DNA of 64,000 nucleotides from Scopulibacillus darangshiensis (GCF_004341035.1 NZ_SLXK01000016.1:1-64000), one strand, 5' to 3'; positions 45,581 to 54,027 are shown, numbered from the stretch's first letter. The notes: a model not told the origin generated them from the sequence alone. Program-made: numbers and translations.

Positions 45581-46720
45581 ATGAAAGAGAACAAAGGCTT
45601 TCAGTTCTTCCCGAGACAATTTGGGTTTTTTCCTTATGTCTTCTTGGTGTATGTCATCTTGCCTATTATCTATTTAATTCATGAAAACACCATTAAGCTG
45701 CTTACCGGCTTTTTATTAGTGGCGATATTCCTTTTGACTTACCGCCAGCTTTATTTTGCCGCAGGGACTAGGAAGTTTTCCTACTGGCTGTCATTACAGT
45801 TGACTGTCATTTTTGTACTAAGTACTTTCTATAGTCCCTACAATTTATTTTTAGGCTTCTTTTCTGCTAACTTTATTGGCTGGTATACAAACAAAAAGGC
45901 CTTTAACAGGGCGTTATTTGCTTTTATCATTGTCGAACTCGTCCCTTTAATGATCTATGCTTTTGTATCAGATATTCGCGACCTTCTTTTTTTTATCCCA
46001 TTTTTTATAGTCATGATTATGTCGCCGTACGGCGTTAAATCAATGATGAGGCGGGTGGAGCTCGAGAAACAGCTTGATTTGGCAAATGAGCAGATCAAGA
46101 TGCTGGTTAAAAGGGAAGAGCGGGTGCGGATCGCCCGTGATCTCCATGATACACTGGGGCATACCTTGTCACTGATCACACTGAAAAGCCAGTTGGTGGA
46201 GAAACTCTCTATGAAAGATCCCGAACGGGCGAGAAAAGAGGCGGAAGAAATCGAACATACCTCCCGTGCAGCGTTAAAACAAGTCCGTGAGCTCGTGTCG
46301 GATATGCGGTCAGTCACGATAGGCGAAGCCCTTTTGGAAATGCGGGAGATATTAAAAGCCTCAAATATCTCATTTTGTTATCAAGGCGTGAGCAAAACAG
46401 ATAATGTACCCGCCCTTACACAAAATATACTTGGTATGTGTCTGCGCGAAGCCGCGACGAATATCGTTAAGCATAGCCGTGCTAACCATTGCCATGTTGT
46501 TATTAGGAGAAGTAAACGAGAGATAGAAATTATTATCAGCGATGACGGGATAGGATTCGGGAATAAGAACGTAAATGGCAATGGTTTAAAAGGGATGGAG
46601 GAGCGGCTCGCACTCATTGAAGGGTCATTGTCGTTGACATCCCATAACGGGACCGAATTGTCACTCCGCGTTCCAATTATCATTAAACAAAACACGGAGG
46701 AAGAGGTGCTTTGTGATTAA
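45581..46720 (+). CDS. yvfT: Sensor histidine kinase, YvfT-like
   Basis: A 379-residue kinase. The N-terminal 150 residues hold about five membrane helices with almost no extracellular loop, so it probably senses within the membrane, or monitors the exporter. The HisKA_3 motif RIARDLHDTLGHTLSLI has the phospho-accepting His near residue 190, followed by the N-box LREAATNIVKHS and G-box ISDDGIGFG of the ATPase domain. It overlaps the response regulator gene by 8 bases. Confidence 0.9.
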   Translation: MKENKGFQFFPRQFGFFPYVFLVYVILPIIYLIHENTIKLLTGFLLVAIFLLTYRQLYFAAGTRKFSYWLSLQLTVIFVLSTFYSPYNLFLGFFSANFIGWYTNKKAFNRALFAFIIVELVPLMIYAFVSDIRDLLFFIPFFIVMIMSPYGVKSMMRRVELEKQLDLANEQIKMLVKREERVRIARDLHDTLGHTLSLITLKSQLVEKLSMKDPERARKEAEEIEHTSRAALKQVRELVSDMRSVTIGEALLEMREILKASNISFCYQGVSKTDNVPALTQNILGMCLREAATNIVKHSRANHCHVVIRRSKREIEIIISDDGIGFGNKNVNGNGLKGMEERLALIEGSLSLTSHNGTELSLRVPIIIKQNTEEEVLCD

Positions 46721-47315
46721 TATTATCATTGCTGAGGACCAGCGGATGCTGCGTGGTGCCCTAGGGTCTTTATTAGATTTAGAAGAGGATATTAATGTCA
46801 TTGGACAGGCTGAAAATGGGGAAGAGGCACTCAAGTTAATATTGGCTCTTAAACCGGACATTTGCCTTATGGATATCGAAATGCCCATGAAAAGCGGGTT
46901 GGAAATTGCCGAGGAATTGAAGCAAAGCGGGTCATCATGCCGGATCATTATTTTAACGACCTTTGCCCGGCCCGGCTATTTCGAACGCGCAGTAGAAGCT
47001 GATGTGCAGGGCTATCTATTAAAAGACGGGTCCAGTGATGATCTCGCCGCGGCTATCCGCCGTGTCATGGAAGGAAAGCGCGAATTTTCACCCGAGCTTG
47101 TTATGAGTCATATGCGGGATAGGAACCCTTTAACAGACCGTGAACGTGAGATCCTGCATTTGATCGCTTCGGGGAAAACGGCTAAGGAGATATCAACGCA
47201 TCTTTTTTTATCACCCGGCACCGTCCGTAACTATACCTCTGACATTTTTAATAAGTTAAATGTAAAAAACCGAATTGAAGCCATCAGTATTGCGGAAGAG
47301 AAGGGGTGGATATAG
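46713..47315 (+). CDS. yvfU: LuxR/NarL-family response regulator, YvfU-like
   Basis: A 200-residue regulator. Receiver domain residues 1-120: acidic pocket in IIIAEDQRM, phospho-acceptor Asp in PDICLMDIEMPMKSG near residue 52, and the conserved Lys in YLLKDGSS. The C-terminal LuxR-type helix-turn-helix is LTDREREILHLIASGKTAKEISTHLFLSPGTVRNY. Start GTG 46713 overlaps the kinase gene. It probably binds the palindrome at 43837-43854. Confidence 0.92.
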   Translation: MINIIIAEDQRMLRGALGSLLDLEEDINVIGQAENGEEALKLILALKPDICLMDIEMPMKSGLEIAEELKQSGSSCRIIILTTFARPGYFERAVEADVQGYLLKDGSSDDLAAAIRRVMEGKREFSPELVMSHMRDRNPLTDREREILHLIASGKTAKEISTHLFLSPGTVRNYTSDIFNKLNVKNRIEAISIAEEKGWI

Positions 47316-47416
47316 GATAAACGAGCTTCATATAACATAACAAAAGGTGGCTGTTTTTATACCGTCAATGACTAGCTTGGCAAGTTCATCAGGGCTACTT
47401 AATAGACTCTAACCCT

Positions 47417-47446
47417 GACCCGCCCTTTTTGGGGTGGTTTTTTATT
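47417..47446 (+). terminator. Weak terminator after the yvfRSTU-like operon
   Basis: ACCCGCCC and GGGGTGGT can pair with an internal 2x2 mismatch, followed by six T. The 300-base gap from 47316 to 47615 contains this hairpin and the SOS promoter but no gene. Confidence 0.55.
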
Positions 47447-47492
47447 ATCCTTATCTAAGCGAAAAATTTGTCCTTTAGTTAACGAAGTATGA

Positions 47493-47523
47493 TATAATTT
47501 TACTTATGGGAACGTTTGTTCCC
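47493..47523 (+). promoter_or_regulatory. Promoter with LexA (SOS) box
   Basis: TATAAT at 47493-47498 has an extended -10 TG. Ten bases later GGGAACGTTTGTTCCC is a perfect inverted repeat containing GAAC-N4-GTTC, the core of the Bacillus LexA/DinR box (CGAACRNRYGTTYC), deviating at the outer C and one spacer base. An operator over the transcription start would block transcription until LexA is cleaved. Confidence 0.6.
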
Positions 47524-47615
47524 TAACCGCACAAAACCACTCCAAAGTTTGACATTCCTATCTACCCTAAAATCCTAAGTTCCAAATAAAACAACTAAAA
47601 AGTTTATAGAATTGG

Positions 47616-48188
47616 GTGTTCATGATGCCTTATGGACAAGCATGTCAACTATATACAACGTGTAAGATGTGCATGAAAAACAAATATGCGCTAGAGTTCC
47701 CACGCCATGTTGAGATAAGAAACACAAGATGGGCAAAAGGCTTCTATTGCCGCGAATGTCACAATGGAGACGGTGAACAATGGATTGACCTTTTCGATTA
47801 CCCATATAATTACGACAGCACGTTATTATTAGGCAAAACGATTAAAGTTAGGGGAAGGAGGAAAAAGGGGTGGTTTCAATATTATCTTACAATAAAGCGG
47901 GCAAAACAATTAGTGCAGGAAGGAGCAGCTAGTATAGTCCACCCAGGGCTCATTCATTTACTATACAACAAAAAGGAACTCAGAAGGTTAATCATTGAAG
48001 GCAATCATTTTATTTGTTTTTATTGCGGAGAATATGGCGATACAATCGACCACATCATCCCCAAATCCAAAGGCGGCCTCACTACACCCAAAAACTGTGT
48101 TTGTGCCTGCCTTCAATGTAATCAATTAAAAAATGATCTGACATTGGCGGAATTTTTGGAAAGGCACAAAATGACAAATGTTACTTAA
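47616..48188 (+). CDS. HNH endonuclease
   Basis: A 190-residue nuclease. The N-terminal half carries two CxxC pairs (CKMC near residue 16 and YCREC near residue 47) that could bind zinc. The HNH domain near the C-terminus is CFYCGEYGDTIDHIIPKSKGG...CVCACLQCNQLKND, with DH as the catalytic pair and Cys as zinc ligands. GTG 47616 or ATG 47622/47625 could start it; none has a strong ribosome binding site. No methyltransferase or intron is next to it, so it is not an obvious restriction enzyme. It lies behind a candidate SOS promoter. Confidence 0.85.
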   Translation: MFMMPYGQACQLYTTCKMCMKNKYALEFPRHVEIRNTRWAKGFYCRECHNGDGEQWIDLFDYPYNYDSTLLLGKTIKVRGRRKKGWFQYYLTIKRAKQLVQEGAASIVHPGLIHLLYNKKELRRLIIEGNHFICFYCGEYGDTIDHIIPKSKGGLTTPKNCVCACLQCNQLKNDLTLAEFLERHKMTNVT

Positions 48189-48265
48189 CTCCACTTTAAA
48201 ATCAGTCGAAATTTAAGTCCAAAATGTAATTTTAAAAGATTAATATTTTCGGGAGGTTGTTATTA

Positions 48266-48439
48266 TTGTCAGAATCGGCGAAGATATTTATAAGTTCTGC
48301 TGCTGACCCCATGGATTCATTTTGGTCAGAAGATAACGTACGACGCTTTAAAGACGATATCTTGCGTGATATAATGGAAACAGAACCAGCACTTTTCCGC
48401 GATTTTGCTATAAAGCTAATAGGAGGGGTTAAGCAATGA
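48266..48439 (+). CDS. Small hypothetical protein (57 residues)
   Basis: GGGAGG lies 9 bases before TTG 48266, which opens a 57-codon frame with an acidic, helical peptide (SESAKIFISSAADPMD... to IKLIGGVKQ). It overlaps the next ORF through ATGA, a classic coupled pair. No family recognised. Confidence 0.55.
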   Translation: MSESAKIFISSAADPMDSFWSEDNVRRFKDDILRDIMETEPALFRDFAIKLIGGVKQ

Positions 48440-48612
48440 CCACAAAGTTTCTTCGTTTTGAAGATGATAAGGTCATCCACGTTGCCTCTGGATCCATAAA
48501 TGCTGATAAAAATTACATTGAAGCAAAGGCAAAACGGTTTGATGAAACTAATCGTCGTTTACAACAAGCATTTGGTAAATACAAAAGACGTAATAACTCT
48601 AACCACAAATAA
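48436..48612 (+). CDS. Small hypothetical protein (58 residues)
   Basis: The ATG at 48436 overlaps the stop of the previous ORF (ATGA) and follows AGGAGGGG by 6 bases. The 58-residue peptide begins MTTKFLRFEDDKVIHVASGS and ends in a Lys/Arg/Asn-rich tail (KYKRRNNSNHK). With the upstream 57-residue protein this forms a tight two-gene unit whose paired acidic then basic make-up recalls antidote/toxin or phage-type modules, but nothing more can be claimed. Confidence 0.6.
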   Translation: MTTKFLRFEDDKVIHVASGSINADKNYIEAKAKRFDETNRRLQQAFGKYKRRNNSNHK

Positions 48613-48662
48613 ATTGGAATAATACGTCTATTCAACAATCAAATGTTCACCATAAATTTTTT

Positions 48663-48689
48663 AAGACTTCTTTCCGAAGAGGTCTTTTT
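48663..48689 (+). terminator. Terminator of the small-ORF pair
   Basis: AAGAC-TTCTT and AAGAG-GTCTT arms with a short TCCG loop and a run of five T. Confidence 0.75.
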
Positions 48690-48803
48690 AGTAGGTACAG
48701 ATAATGCCAATTAAAAGAAGGTATTAAGAGGTAAAATAAAATTTACGGAAGGTCCCATTGAATAACTCTGACATAGTGGAAAATATTCAAGGAGGGAAGC
48801 ATT

Positions 48804-49379
48804 TTGGAGTTAGTTTTTATTAGACACGGTCAGGGAGAACATACATTAGATTTACCTCATAGTCTGCAAATAGAAAATCCATCACTAACTGCTGAAGGGG
48901 CAGAACAAGCAAGATTATTAAGATATCAAAAACCTTTAACGAATAAAGATATAATAATGATTAGCCCGATCAGAAGAACGCTGCAGACAGCATCTATTTG
49001 GAGTGAAAATATAAACTGCCGAAAAATTGTAAATCCCTTGGTGTCTCCCAGAGTGTTTCCAATCCACAAAGAATCGGACACACTGCCTTGTGATAAAATT
49101 ATGGATTTAGAAGTCATTAAAAATGATTTCCCAACTTATGAAATCGAAATGAACCTTCCTCTCAATTTATGGACTGAGGGGATAAACGTGTTGTCTGAAA
49201 GTGAATTTTTAATTTTAGCTAAAGAATTCATTTCCTATTGTAAGCAATTTCAAAAGGAAAAGATTTATTTGGTATCACATGATGGTACCATAACTTCTTA
49301 TCGCCAAATGTTGTCTGGAAAAAAACTTACTCGAGAAGATTTCCCTAAAGAAACAGGTTGTTTTGAAATTAGTTGTTGA
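48804..49379 (+). CDS. Histidine phosphatase family protein
   Basis: A 191-residue member of the phosphoglycerate-mutase-like superfamily. The phospho-histidine is in the N-terminal RHGQGEHT motif at residues 7-14, with SPIRRTLQTA as the second Arg-containing motif and LVSHDGTIT as the C-terminal His motif. It would dephosphorylate a small molecule; the substrate is unknown. TTG 48804 is preceded by AAGGAGGGAAG. It stands before a broken kinase-like gene. Confidence 0.88.
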   Translation: MELVFIRHGQGEHTLDLPHSLQIENPSLTAEGAEQARLLRYQKPLTNKDIIMISPIRRTLQTASIWSENINCRKIVNPLVSPRVFPIHKESDTLPCDKIMDLEVIKNDFPTYEIEMNLPLNLWTEGINVLSESEFLILAKEFISYCKQFQKEKIYLVSHDGTITSYRQMLSGKKLTREDFPKETGCFEISC

Positions 49380-49420
49380 TTTAACGGATGGCGATAGTGA
49401 ACAAACAAATGGAGGTATTA

Positions 49421-50039
49421 ATGAACGAACTCCCAATCACACTTCATTTGGATAACGTAACTTTCCAATTGAAAGAAAATCAAAATTTTGAGTGGCTTAG
49501 TGATTTAGGTAAAGCCTTTTGCGTTTTTGATAAACAAGATTCCGGCAATTTATGCTAAATACAATCAAAAAGATTCTCCATTTTTTCGTTATAAACAATT
49601 GCCAATTGAACATCGGTTGGCTTCATTGGATCGTATTTTTTGTTTCCACATAAATGTTGAAAGGAAAAATTATGTCGCTGTTGATTTTTATGATGGAAGC
49701 ATATTATATGATTTTAAGAATAATATTACGAAGATTTGTGATATAGACCTTTATCAAAAAAAGCCCTTTAAAAATACAATGGGCAGACTCTGGGGTTCCT
49801 CACGATTTATGTCACCGGAGGAATTTGAATTGGGTGCGGACATTGATGAAGTAACAAATGTGTTTAATATGGGAGCAATGGCTTTTGCGCTTTTAGGCGG
49901 TGAACTGGATTGTTCATTCTCTAAATGGGATGCGGGAAAAAATCTTTATGAAGTGGCAGCCAAGGCGGTAAAGACTACTCGACATCAGAGGTATTCATCG
50001 GTCGAAGAATTCTATTCGGCCTGGGTGGCAGCTCTGTAA
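49421..50039 (+). pseudogene. Protein-kinase-like gene with internal deletion
   Basis: The first 43 codons from ATG 49421 (GGAGG upstream) encode MNELPITLHLDNVTFQLKEN... to KQDSGN, the start of a Ser/Thr protein-kinase-like family known from the B. cereus group. It then runs into a stop at 49556. Another frame continues with KYNQKDSPFFRYKQLPIEHR, VAVDFYDGSILYDF, SSRFMSPEEFELGADIDEVTNVFNMG and ends at TAA 50037, matching the C-terminal part. Roughly 100 residues, including the ATP-binding lobe, appear deleted at about 49545. The product would have no kinase activity. Confidence 0.75.
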
Positions 50040-50095
50040 AACAAGAAGTGTTTCCAGATAAAGAAACGGCGGGTTTTCAAAGGGGAGACTATGAA

Positions 50096-50547
50096 GTGGA
50101 TTATGTAAGTGAGCTAAGGAAATTAGTCGGTCATAAACCTTTAATACTAACTGGTGCTGTGGTTTTGGCTTTAAACAAAAAGAATGAGTTGTTATTACAG
50201 CATAGAACAGATGGTGGATGGAGATTGCCTGGAGGTCTAATGGAATTAGGCGAAAGTTTGGAAGATACAGCACGAAGGGAGGTTAGAGAAGAGACAAATC
50301 TTGCCGTTGGAGAACTAAATTTTTAGGAGTATTTTCCGGCGAGGACTATTACTTTAAAGTTTCTAATGGTGATGAATTATATTCCGTAACAGCTGTTTAT
50401 ATGACAAATGATATTAAAGGCAGTATTAAAATAGATAAAACCGAATCATTTGATATTCAGTTCTTTAGCCTTGATAATTTGCCTGATGGTTTAACTGAAG
50501 AATATCGCAGTTACATAAATCCTTTTATTAATGAATTGGTTAAATAA
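50096..50547 (+). pseudogene. NUDIX hydrolase, frameshifted
   Basis: The NUDIX box is complete: GGWRLPGGLMELGESLEDTARREVREETNL. The frame hits TAG at 50324-50326 right after VGELNF, but the missing C-terminal half (LGVFSGEDYYFKVSNGDELYSVTAVY... to NELVK) follows in another frame to TAA 50547, so one base was lost in the A/T tract near 50318. GTG 50096 follows AGGGGA by 9 bases; ATG 50091 is out of frame, and a start MKWI in relatives hints at a second small deletion there. The NUDIX catalytic half is intact. Confidence 0.8.
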
Positions 50548-50650
50548 TGTTTTAGAACTCAACTAAACTGACAAGGGGTCAACATGGGTGGCGTCCCCAT
50601 GTAGCCCGTCATGAAAAAATTGAGATGACATAGGTTTCCTCCTACCTTTG

Positions 50651-50714
50651 GGTTCCAAAAGAATATTCTATAACCTTTTTCCCAAATCATTTAGGTCTGC
50701 CGAATTTTGGAACC
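50651..50714. repeat. Inverted repeat, 10-bp perfect arms
   Basis: GGTTCCAAAA (50651-50660) and TTTTGGAACC (50705-50714) flank 44 bases. It lies in the 245-base gap between the NUDIX pseudogene and the CGNR gene. It could fold as a hairpin or mark the scar of a small mobile element; no transposase is seen. Confidence 0.5.
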
Positions 50715-50792
50715 TTATTGTCTAACAAAAAATCTTTTCAAGATCCTACTCTTTCCATCCATTTGACGAATGACAGCTTCCCCAATACATAT

Positions 50793-51419
50793 TCACTTTT
50801 TTCGGTGGTAAAATCTTCGGGCTTTTGCGCGGTTCCCGCAATCCGCCATTGTACACCAACGACGGCTTTTGTTTCGGCTCGAATCGAAAAACAGCCACCC
50901 GCATGGATCTCCTTCACATAGCTTTACCCTGTTCAATTTTCCCGACAGTAAAAGATCGATTGCCGATTTCACAATCGGATGAAGCATACAGTTAAGTTGA
51001 TCTTCACCCCTTTGAAATGTTAGGGCAAATTCGCCGTCTCTTGGAATAATTTCTGCAAAGTAATTGGCCTTCGTAAAATATTTATTCAAAATGGCAAGGT
51101 CAAAAGTATCGGTTTTCTTGCCAGTTGCAATTGAGCGGAACAACCGAAAAATAGCTTCCCGTAACTCGATAGCCTCCTCTAGAGCCTTTTCAGCTTGATC
51201 TGAATGACGTCTTGCTTTCTCAAGTAATGCCTTTTCTTGAGAAGTGTTTAAAATTTCCGCGTGTCGACTCCAAGCCAACAATTTTTCGTAATTTATTAAC
51301 CATTCATTCGGATTGTCTCCGTTATGCCAACCAGCAGTGTTGGCGAAATCTAAACATAAGCGTTCCCCGATCAAAATCAAAGTTCCTGCATCTGTGTTCA
51401 ATTTTGACAGTTTGATCAC
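50793..51419 (-). CDS. CGNR zinc-finger / ABATE-domain regulator
   Basis: A protein of about 200 residues with an N-terminal ABATE domain (ERLCLDFANTAGWH...) and a C-terminal CGNR zinc finger: CEGDPCGWLFFDSSRNKSRRWCTMADCGNRAKARRFY, with four Cys ligands and the eponymous CGNR. These proteins are thought to be stress-related transcription regulators. The start may be GTG 51419, which overlaps the AGAAGG ribosome binding site, or TTG 51401, 13 bases after AAGGTGAT. It is divergent from a GNAT stub and a DinB gene. Confidence 0.85.
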   Translation of the reverse strand: MIKLSKLNTDAGTLILIGERLCLDFANTAGWHNGDNPNEWLINYEKLLAWSRHAEILNTSQEKALLEKARRHSDQAEKALEEAIELREAIFRLFRSIATGKKTDTFDLAILNKYFTKANYFAEIIPRDGEFALTFQRGEDQLNCMLHPIVKSAIDLLLSGKLNRVKLCEGDPCGWLFFDSSRNKSRRWCTMADCGNRAKARRFYHRKK

Positions 51420-51566
51420 CTTCTTTTTATATAACCATTGTAGAGTATGTTGACAGTTATAATCAACCGCATTATAATATAACCATCAAAAATGCCATAG
51501 AAGGTTATACATTGCCGGGAACATTGTCCAAAACAATCAATTGAGTTTTGAAGGGAGCGGGTGAAA

Positions 51567-51620
51567 GTGAATATTAAAACTTATCCGTTGACACCAGAGC
51601 GTCTGATGGGAAAGGGGTGA
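51567..51620 (+). pseudogene. N-terminal stub of a GNAT acetyltransferase
   Basis: GGGAGCGGG precedes GTG 51567, which opens MNIKTYPLTPERLMGKG before TGA 51618. The first 14 residues match the N-terminus of a common Firmicutes acetyltransferase family as I recall it; the rest of the gene is gone. Together with the flanking spacers it marks a deletion just upstream of the DinB gene. Confidence 0.4.
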
Positions 51621-51697
51621 GAGTCAGCTTTTAATCAACCGGTCTGGTATTAACAATTGACTGTTGTGTAAATGAATTATTTTTTGGAGGGGTTAGG

Positions 51698-52159
51698 ATG
51701 AATGAAACATTGAGAAATTCAGTTAAAACCATGGTAAAAGAAACATTTGAAGGACCGCCTCGTGAAGGAGGTATGTTCACAGAGTCACGGCCAAACAGCG
51801 GACTTTTTGGGACTCTTGATCAGTTAACCGCAAATGACGCTTCAATTGCGGTTAATGGGACGACGGTTGCGGCTCATGCTGATCATACCCGCTTTTATTT
51901 ATGGGGAACGAATGCCATCCTGAAAGTCGGCAAGCAGCCAGAAATGGATTGGGGGGGAAGTTGGAAAATTAATTTAGTGGATGAAAAGGGATGGAATCGA
52001 ATTCGGGAAGAATTACGACATGAATACTTAACATTTTTAGAAACACTCGATGTTATTGAATGGAATGAACCACTTACAAAAGAGGTATTAGGTTCTTTGG
52101 CTCATTCGGCATATCATCTTGGAGCAATTCGGCAAATGTTAAAAGTGATCAAGAAGTAG
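51698..52159 (+). CDS. DinB family protein, paralogue of 17721-18182
   Basis: A 153-residue DinB/YfiT superfamily protein with the three-His pattern HADHTRFYLW near residue 60 and AHSAYHLGAIRQM near residue 137. It is the same length as the copy at 17.7 kb and shares long blocks with it (SG-FGTL, HADH-R-YLW, SW-I--VDE, YHLGA-RQM). GGAGGGG precedes the ATG. A strong terminator follows. Function unknown. Confidence 0.87.
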   Translation: MNETLRNSVKTMVKETFEGPPREGGMFTESRPNSGLFGTLDQLTANDASIAVNGTTVAAHADHTRFYLWGTNAILKVGKQPEMDWGGSWKINLVDEKGWNRIREELRHEYLTFLETLDVIEWNEPLTKEVLGSLAHSAYHLGAIRQMLKVIKK

Positions 52160-52230
52160 CTTTAAAATAAGTTTGATCATTTCATTAATGTTACTTGGAT
52201 ATCGCTAAGCTTGCCTTTTATAGTAAATAA

Positions 52231-52272
52231 AAAGAATCCATTTTGATCAACCCTTTTCAAAATGGATTCTTT
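52231..52272 (+). terminator. Terminator after the DinB gene
   Basis: A perfect stem of at least 14 bp, AAAGAATCCATTTT / AAAATGGATTCTTT, with a loop of about 12 bases. Symmetric A/T ends allow action in both directions. Confidence 0.87.
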
Positions 52273-52420
52273 AGAAAGGGAAGACGATAATAAGCAACCG
52301 GCAGTTAACTTATAAAAAAAAGCTAGTTGACATAATATATATTATAGGAATCAGTTAATAAACATAAAAATCCCGATTTTTTAGGTTTTATAAGTGCAAA
52401 CAACGCCCAAACAACATGAT

Positions 52421-53521
52421 TTACTTTTCATGTGTTTGAGCATCTTTTTTAAACCCGTCCATTTTATCAATGGCTTTTTTCATTTCAATATTCGTCATAT
52501 GTGTATAAATCATCGTCGTTTGCACTGATTCGTGGCCAAGATGTTTTTTTAGCTTTGGAATGTCATTGTTTTCCATATGATAACGGGTGGCAAATGAATG
52601 TCTTAATTTATGCACAGATAATGCCGGTTTACCAAAAGCAACAGCATATTTTTCAACGATTTTTTCAATAGCTCGATTTGAGAGTCGTCGTGAAGCTTTT
52701 TTAGGGCCAATTGAGGTTGACACAAATAATGCTTTTTCTTTTTTACTGAGCTGGTAGCGCGTTTCACGGATCTCCAGATAATCTTTCAAATCAATCATAG
52801 CTTGCTCACTGAAATACACATACTGTTCTTTGCCGCCTTTTCGAGTAACGCGGACACTATGTTTTTTAAAATCAATATCATCAAGACTCAAACCGGCTAA
52901 TTCAGATAAGCGCAGCCCTGATCCCAGTATAAGCGAAACCATAGCTGTATCCCGTTCCCGGTTTTTTAAATGAAAATTGTAAACTCTGATGTTTTGTTTG
53001 TGTTTTTCGCCGTAATCCGAGGCAATAAACTGTCTAAATTGCTCATATTCATCACCGTGTAGAATCTTGCCTTCAATGCGGTTTGCTATCGTTTCCTGAT
53101 CATCTTTAACGACGTTGAAATCAATTTTCGCCATGACATTTCGATAAATATACGGTTCAAAGGTTTCAGTTTCAGCGATATTTTGCAGATAATGAAAAAG
53201 TGATTTTAATGATGAAATTTTACGATTAACAGTTTGTTTGCTGTTGCCCAACTGTAATTCCAAATGTGATAAAAAGCTTTCCATATCCTTTATTGATAAG
53301 GATTCCAGTGTTTTTAAAGTTAATTCCTGACGTTTTCCTATATGCATACTTTCCGCAAGCAGCCAATCAATAAAAATAATATAATCATGACAATAATTTA
53401 ATAGCGTTGATGCAGCCATTTTGCGTCTCTTATGATCAATGAACTCCCCCATATACCAAGGAAGCTCCCCCGCCTTAATCGTTAAACGCTCATAATATGT
53501 ATTGTTAGCCAAAAGAATCAC
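52421..53521 (-). CDS. Tyrosine recombinase (XerS-like)
   Basis: A 366-residue site-specific recombinase. Residues 20-130 form a SAM-like N-terminal core-binding domain; the catalytic domain follows with all expected residues: Arg in GSGLRLSELAGL near residue 204, Lys in VTRKGGKEQY, HKLRHSFATR (His-x-x-Arg) near residue 307, His in LGHESVQTT and the nucleophile Tyr in TTMIYTHM near residue 345. It resembles single-protein XerS recombinases more than phage integrases. Whether it resolves chromosomes or is the relic of an integrated element is open. Confidence 0.88.
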   Translation of the reverse strand: MILLANNTYYERLTIKAGELPWYMGEFIDHKRRKMAASTLLNYCHDYIIFIDWLLAESMHIGKRQELTLKTLESLSIKDMESFLSHLELQLGNSKQTVNRKISSLKSLFHYLQNIAETETFEPYIYRNVMAKIDFNVVKDDQETIANRIEGKILHGDEYEQFRQFIASDYGEKHKQNIRVYNFHLKNRERDTAMVSLILGSGLRLSELAGLSLDDIDFKKHSVRVTRKGGKEQYVYFSEQAMIDLKDYLEIRETRYQLSKKEKALFVSTSIGPKKASRRLSNRAIEKIVEKYAVAFGKPALSVHKLRHSFATRYHMENNDIPKLKKHLGHESVQTTMIYTHMTNIEMKKAIDKMDGFKKDAQTHEK

Positions 53522-53540
53522 CCCAGGCTATTATAACATT

Positions 53541-53634
53541 TAAAATAATTACGTAAAATTATTTTTTGACGTAATTAGTAAGTTGATGGAAAAATGAATT
53601 ATCACAATATTACGAATAACCTAATTGTGATATG
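53541..53634. promoter_or_regulatory. Dyad-rich region upstream of the recombinase, candidate recombination or operator site
   Basis: Two dyads lie in 113 non-coding bases: AAAATAATT-ACGTAA-AATTATTTT (53542-53565), with a 6-base centre, and TATCACAAT-N15-ATTGTGATA (53600-53632). TTACG or ACGTAA recurs four times. The 9-6-9 architecture is like the arms and spacer of a tyrosine recombinase core site. It may equally be an autoregulatory operator. Confidence 0.4.
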
Positions 53635-53889
53635 TTACGTAGTCTTGAAATAAATAACAATTGCAATAATCGCAAGAAAAAATGTCACAGCATAAATGAT
53701 AGTCAAAACGGCTAGATTTCTTTTGTGATTTTTAAAATGACCGGCTTTTAATAATTCTTCTTGCTCCTCTTCCCCTTCGATTCCTTCGAGCTTCTTGATC
53801 GTGCCGTTAACTTCCTTACCCACAAAAAGTGTGCCAAATAAGGAGATCAGGACAATAATAATAACCATAACGGATAAGAAAATATACAT
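53635..53889 (-). CDS. Small membrane protein (84 residues)
   Basis: Two hydrophobic segments, residues 3-22 and 60-80, flank an acidic, Glu-rich middle (EGIEGEEEQEELLKAG). It would be a two-helix membrane protein with the loop on one side. AAGGAGGGTG precedes the ATG. No family recognised. It is upstream of the recombinase gene on the same strand, 113 bases apart. Confidence 0.75.
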   Translation of the reverse strand: MYIFLSVMVIIIVLISLFGTLFVGKEVNGTIKKLEGIEGEEEQEELLKAGHFKNHKRNLAVLTIIYAVTFFLAIIAIVIYFKTT

Positions 53890-54027
53890 CCATCACCCTC
53901 CTTTCGCTGCCTTTTTATATTTCAGTATATAGACGTATTTTCGAAAAAGTCAAACCATTAAAGTCAAATCATTTAAAGTTGCGTAGACAATTTAAAACGA
54001 GGCTCGGACAGAAGTTTTTACTAATAG

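Noticed and set aside
53541-53634. Canonical XerCD dif site
   Set aside because: The sequence does not match the Bacillus dif consensus as I remember it; only the general dyad architecture is similar.
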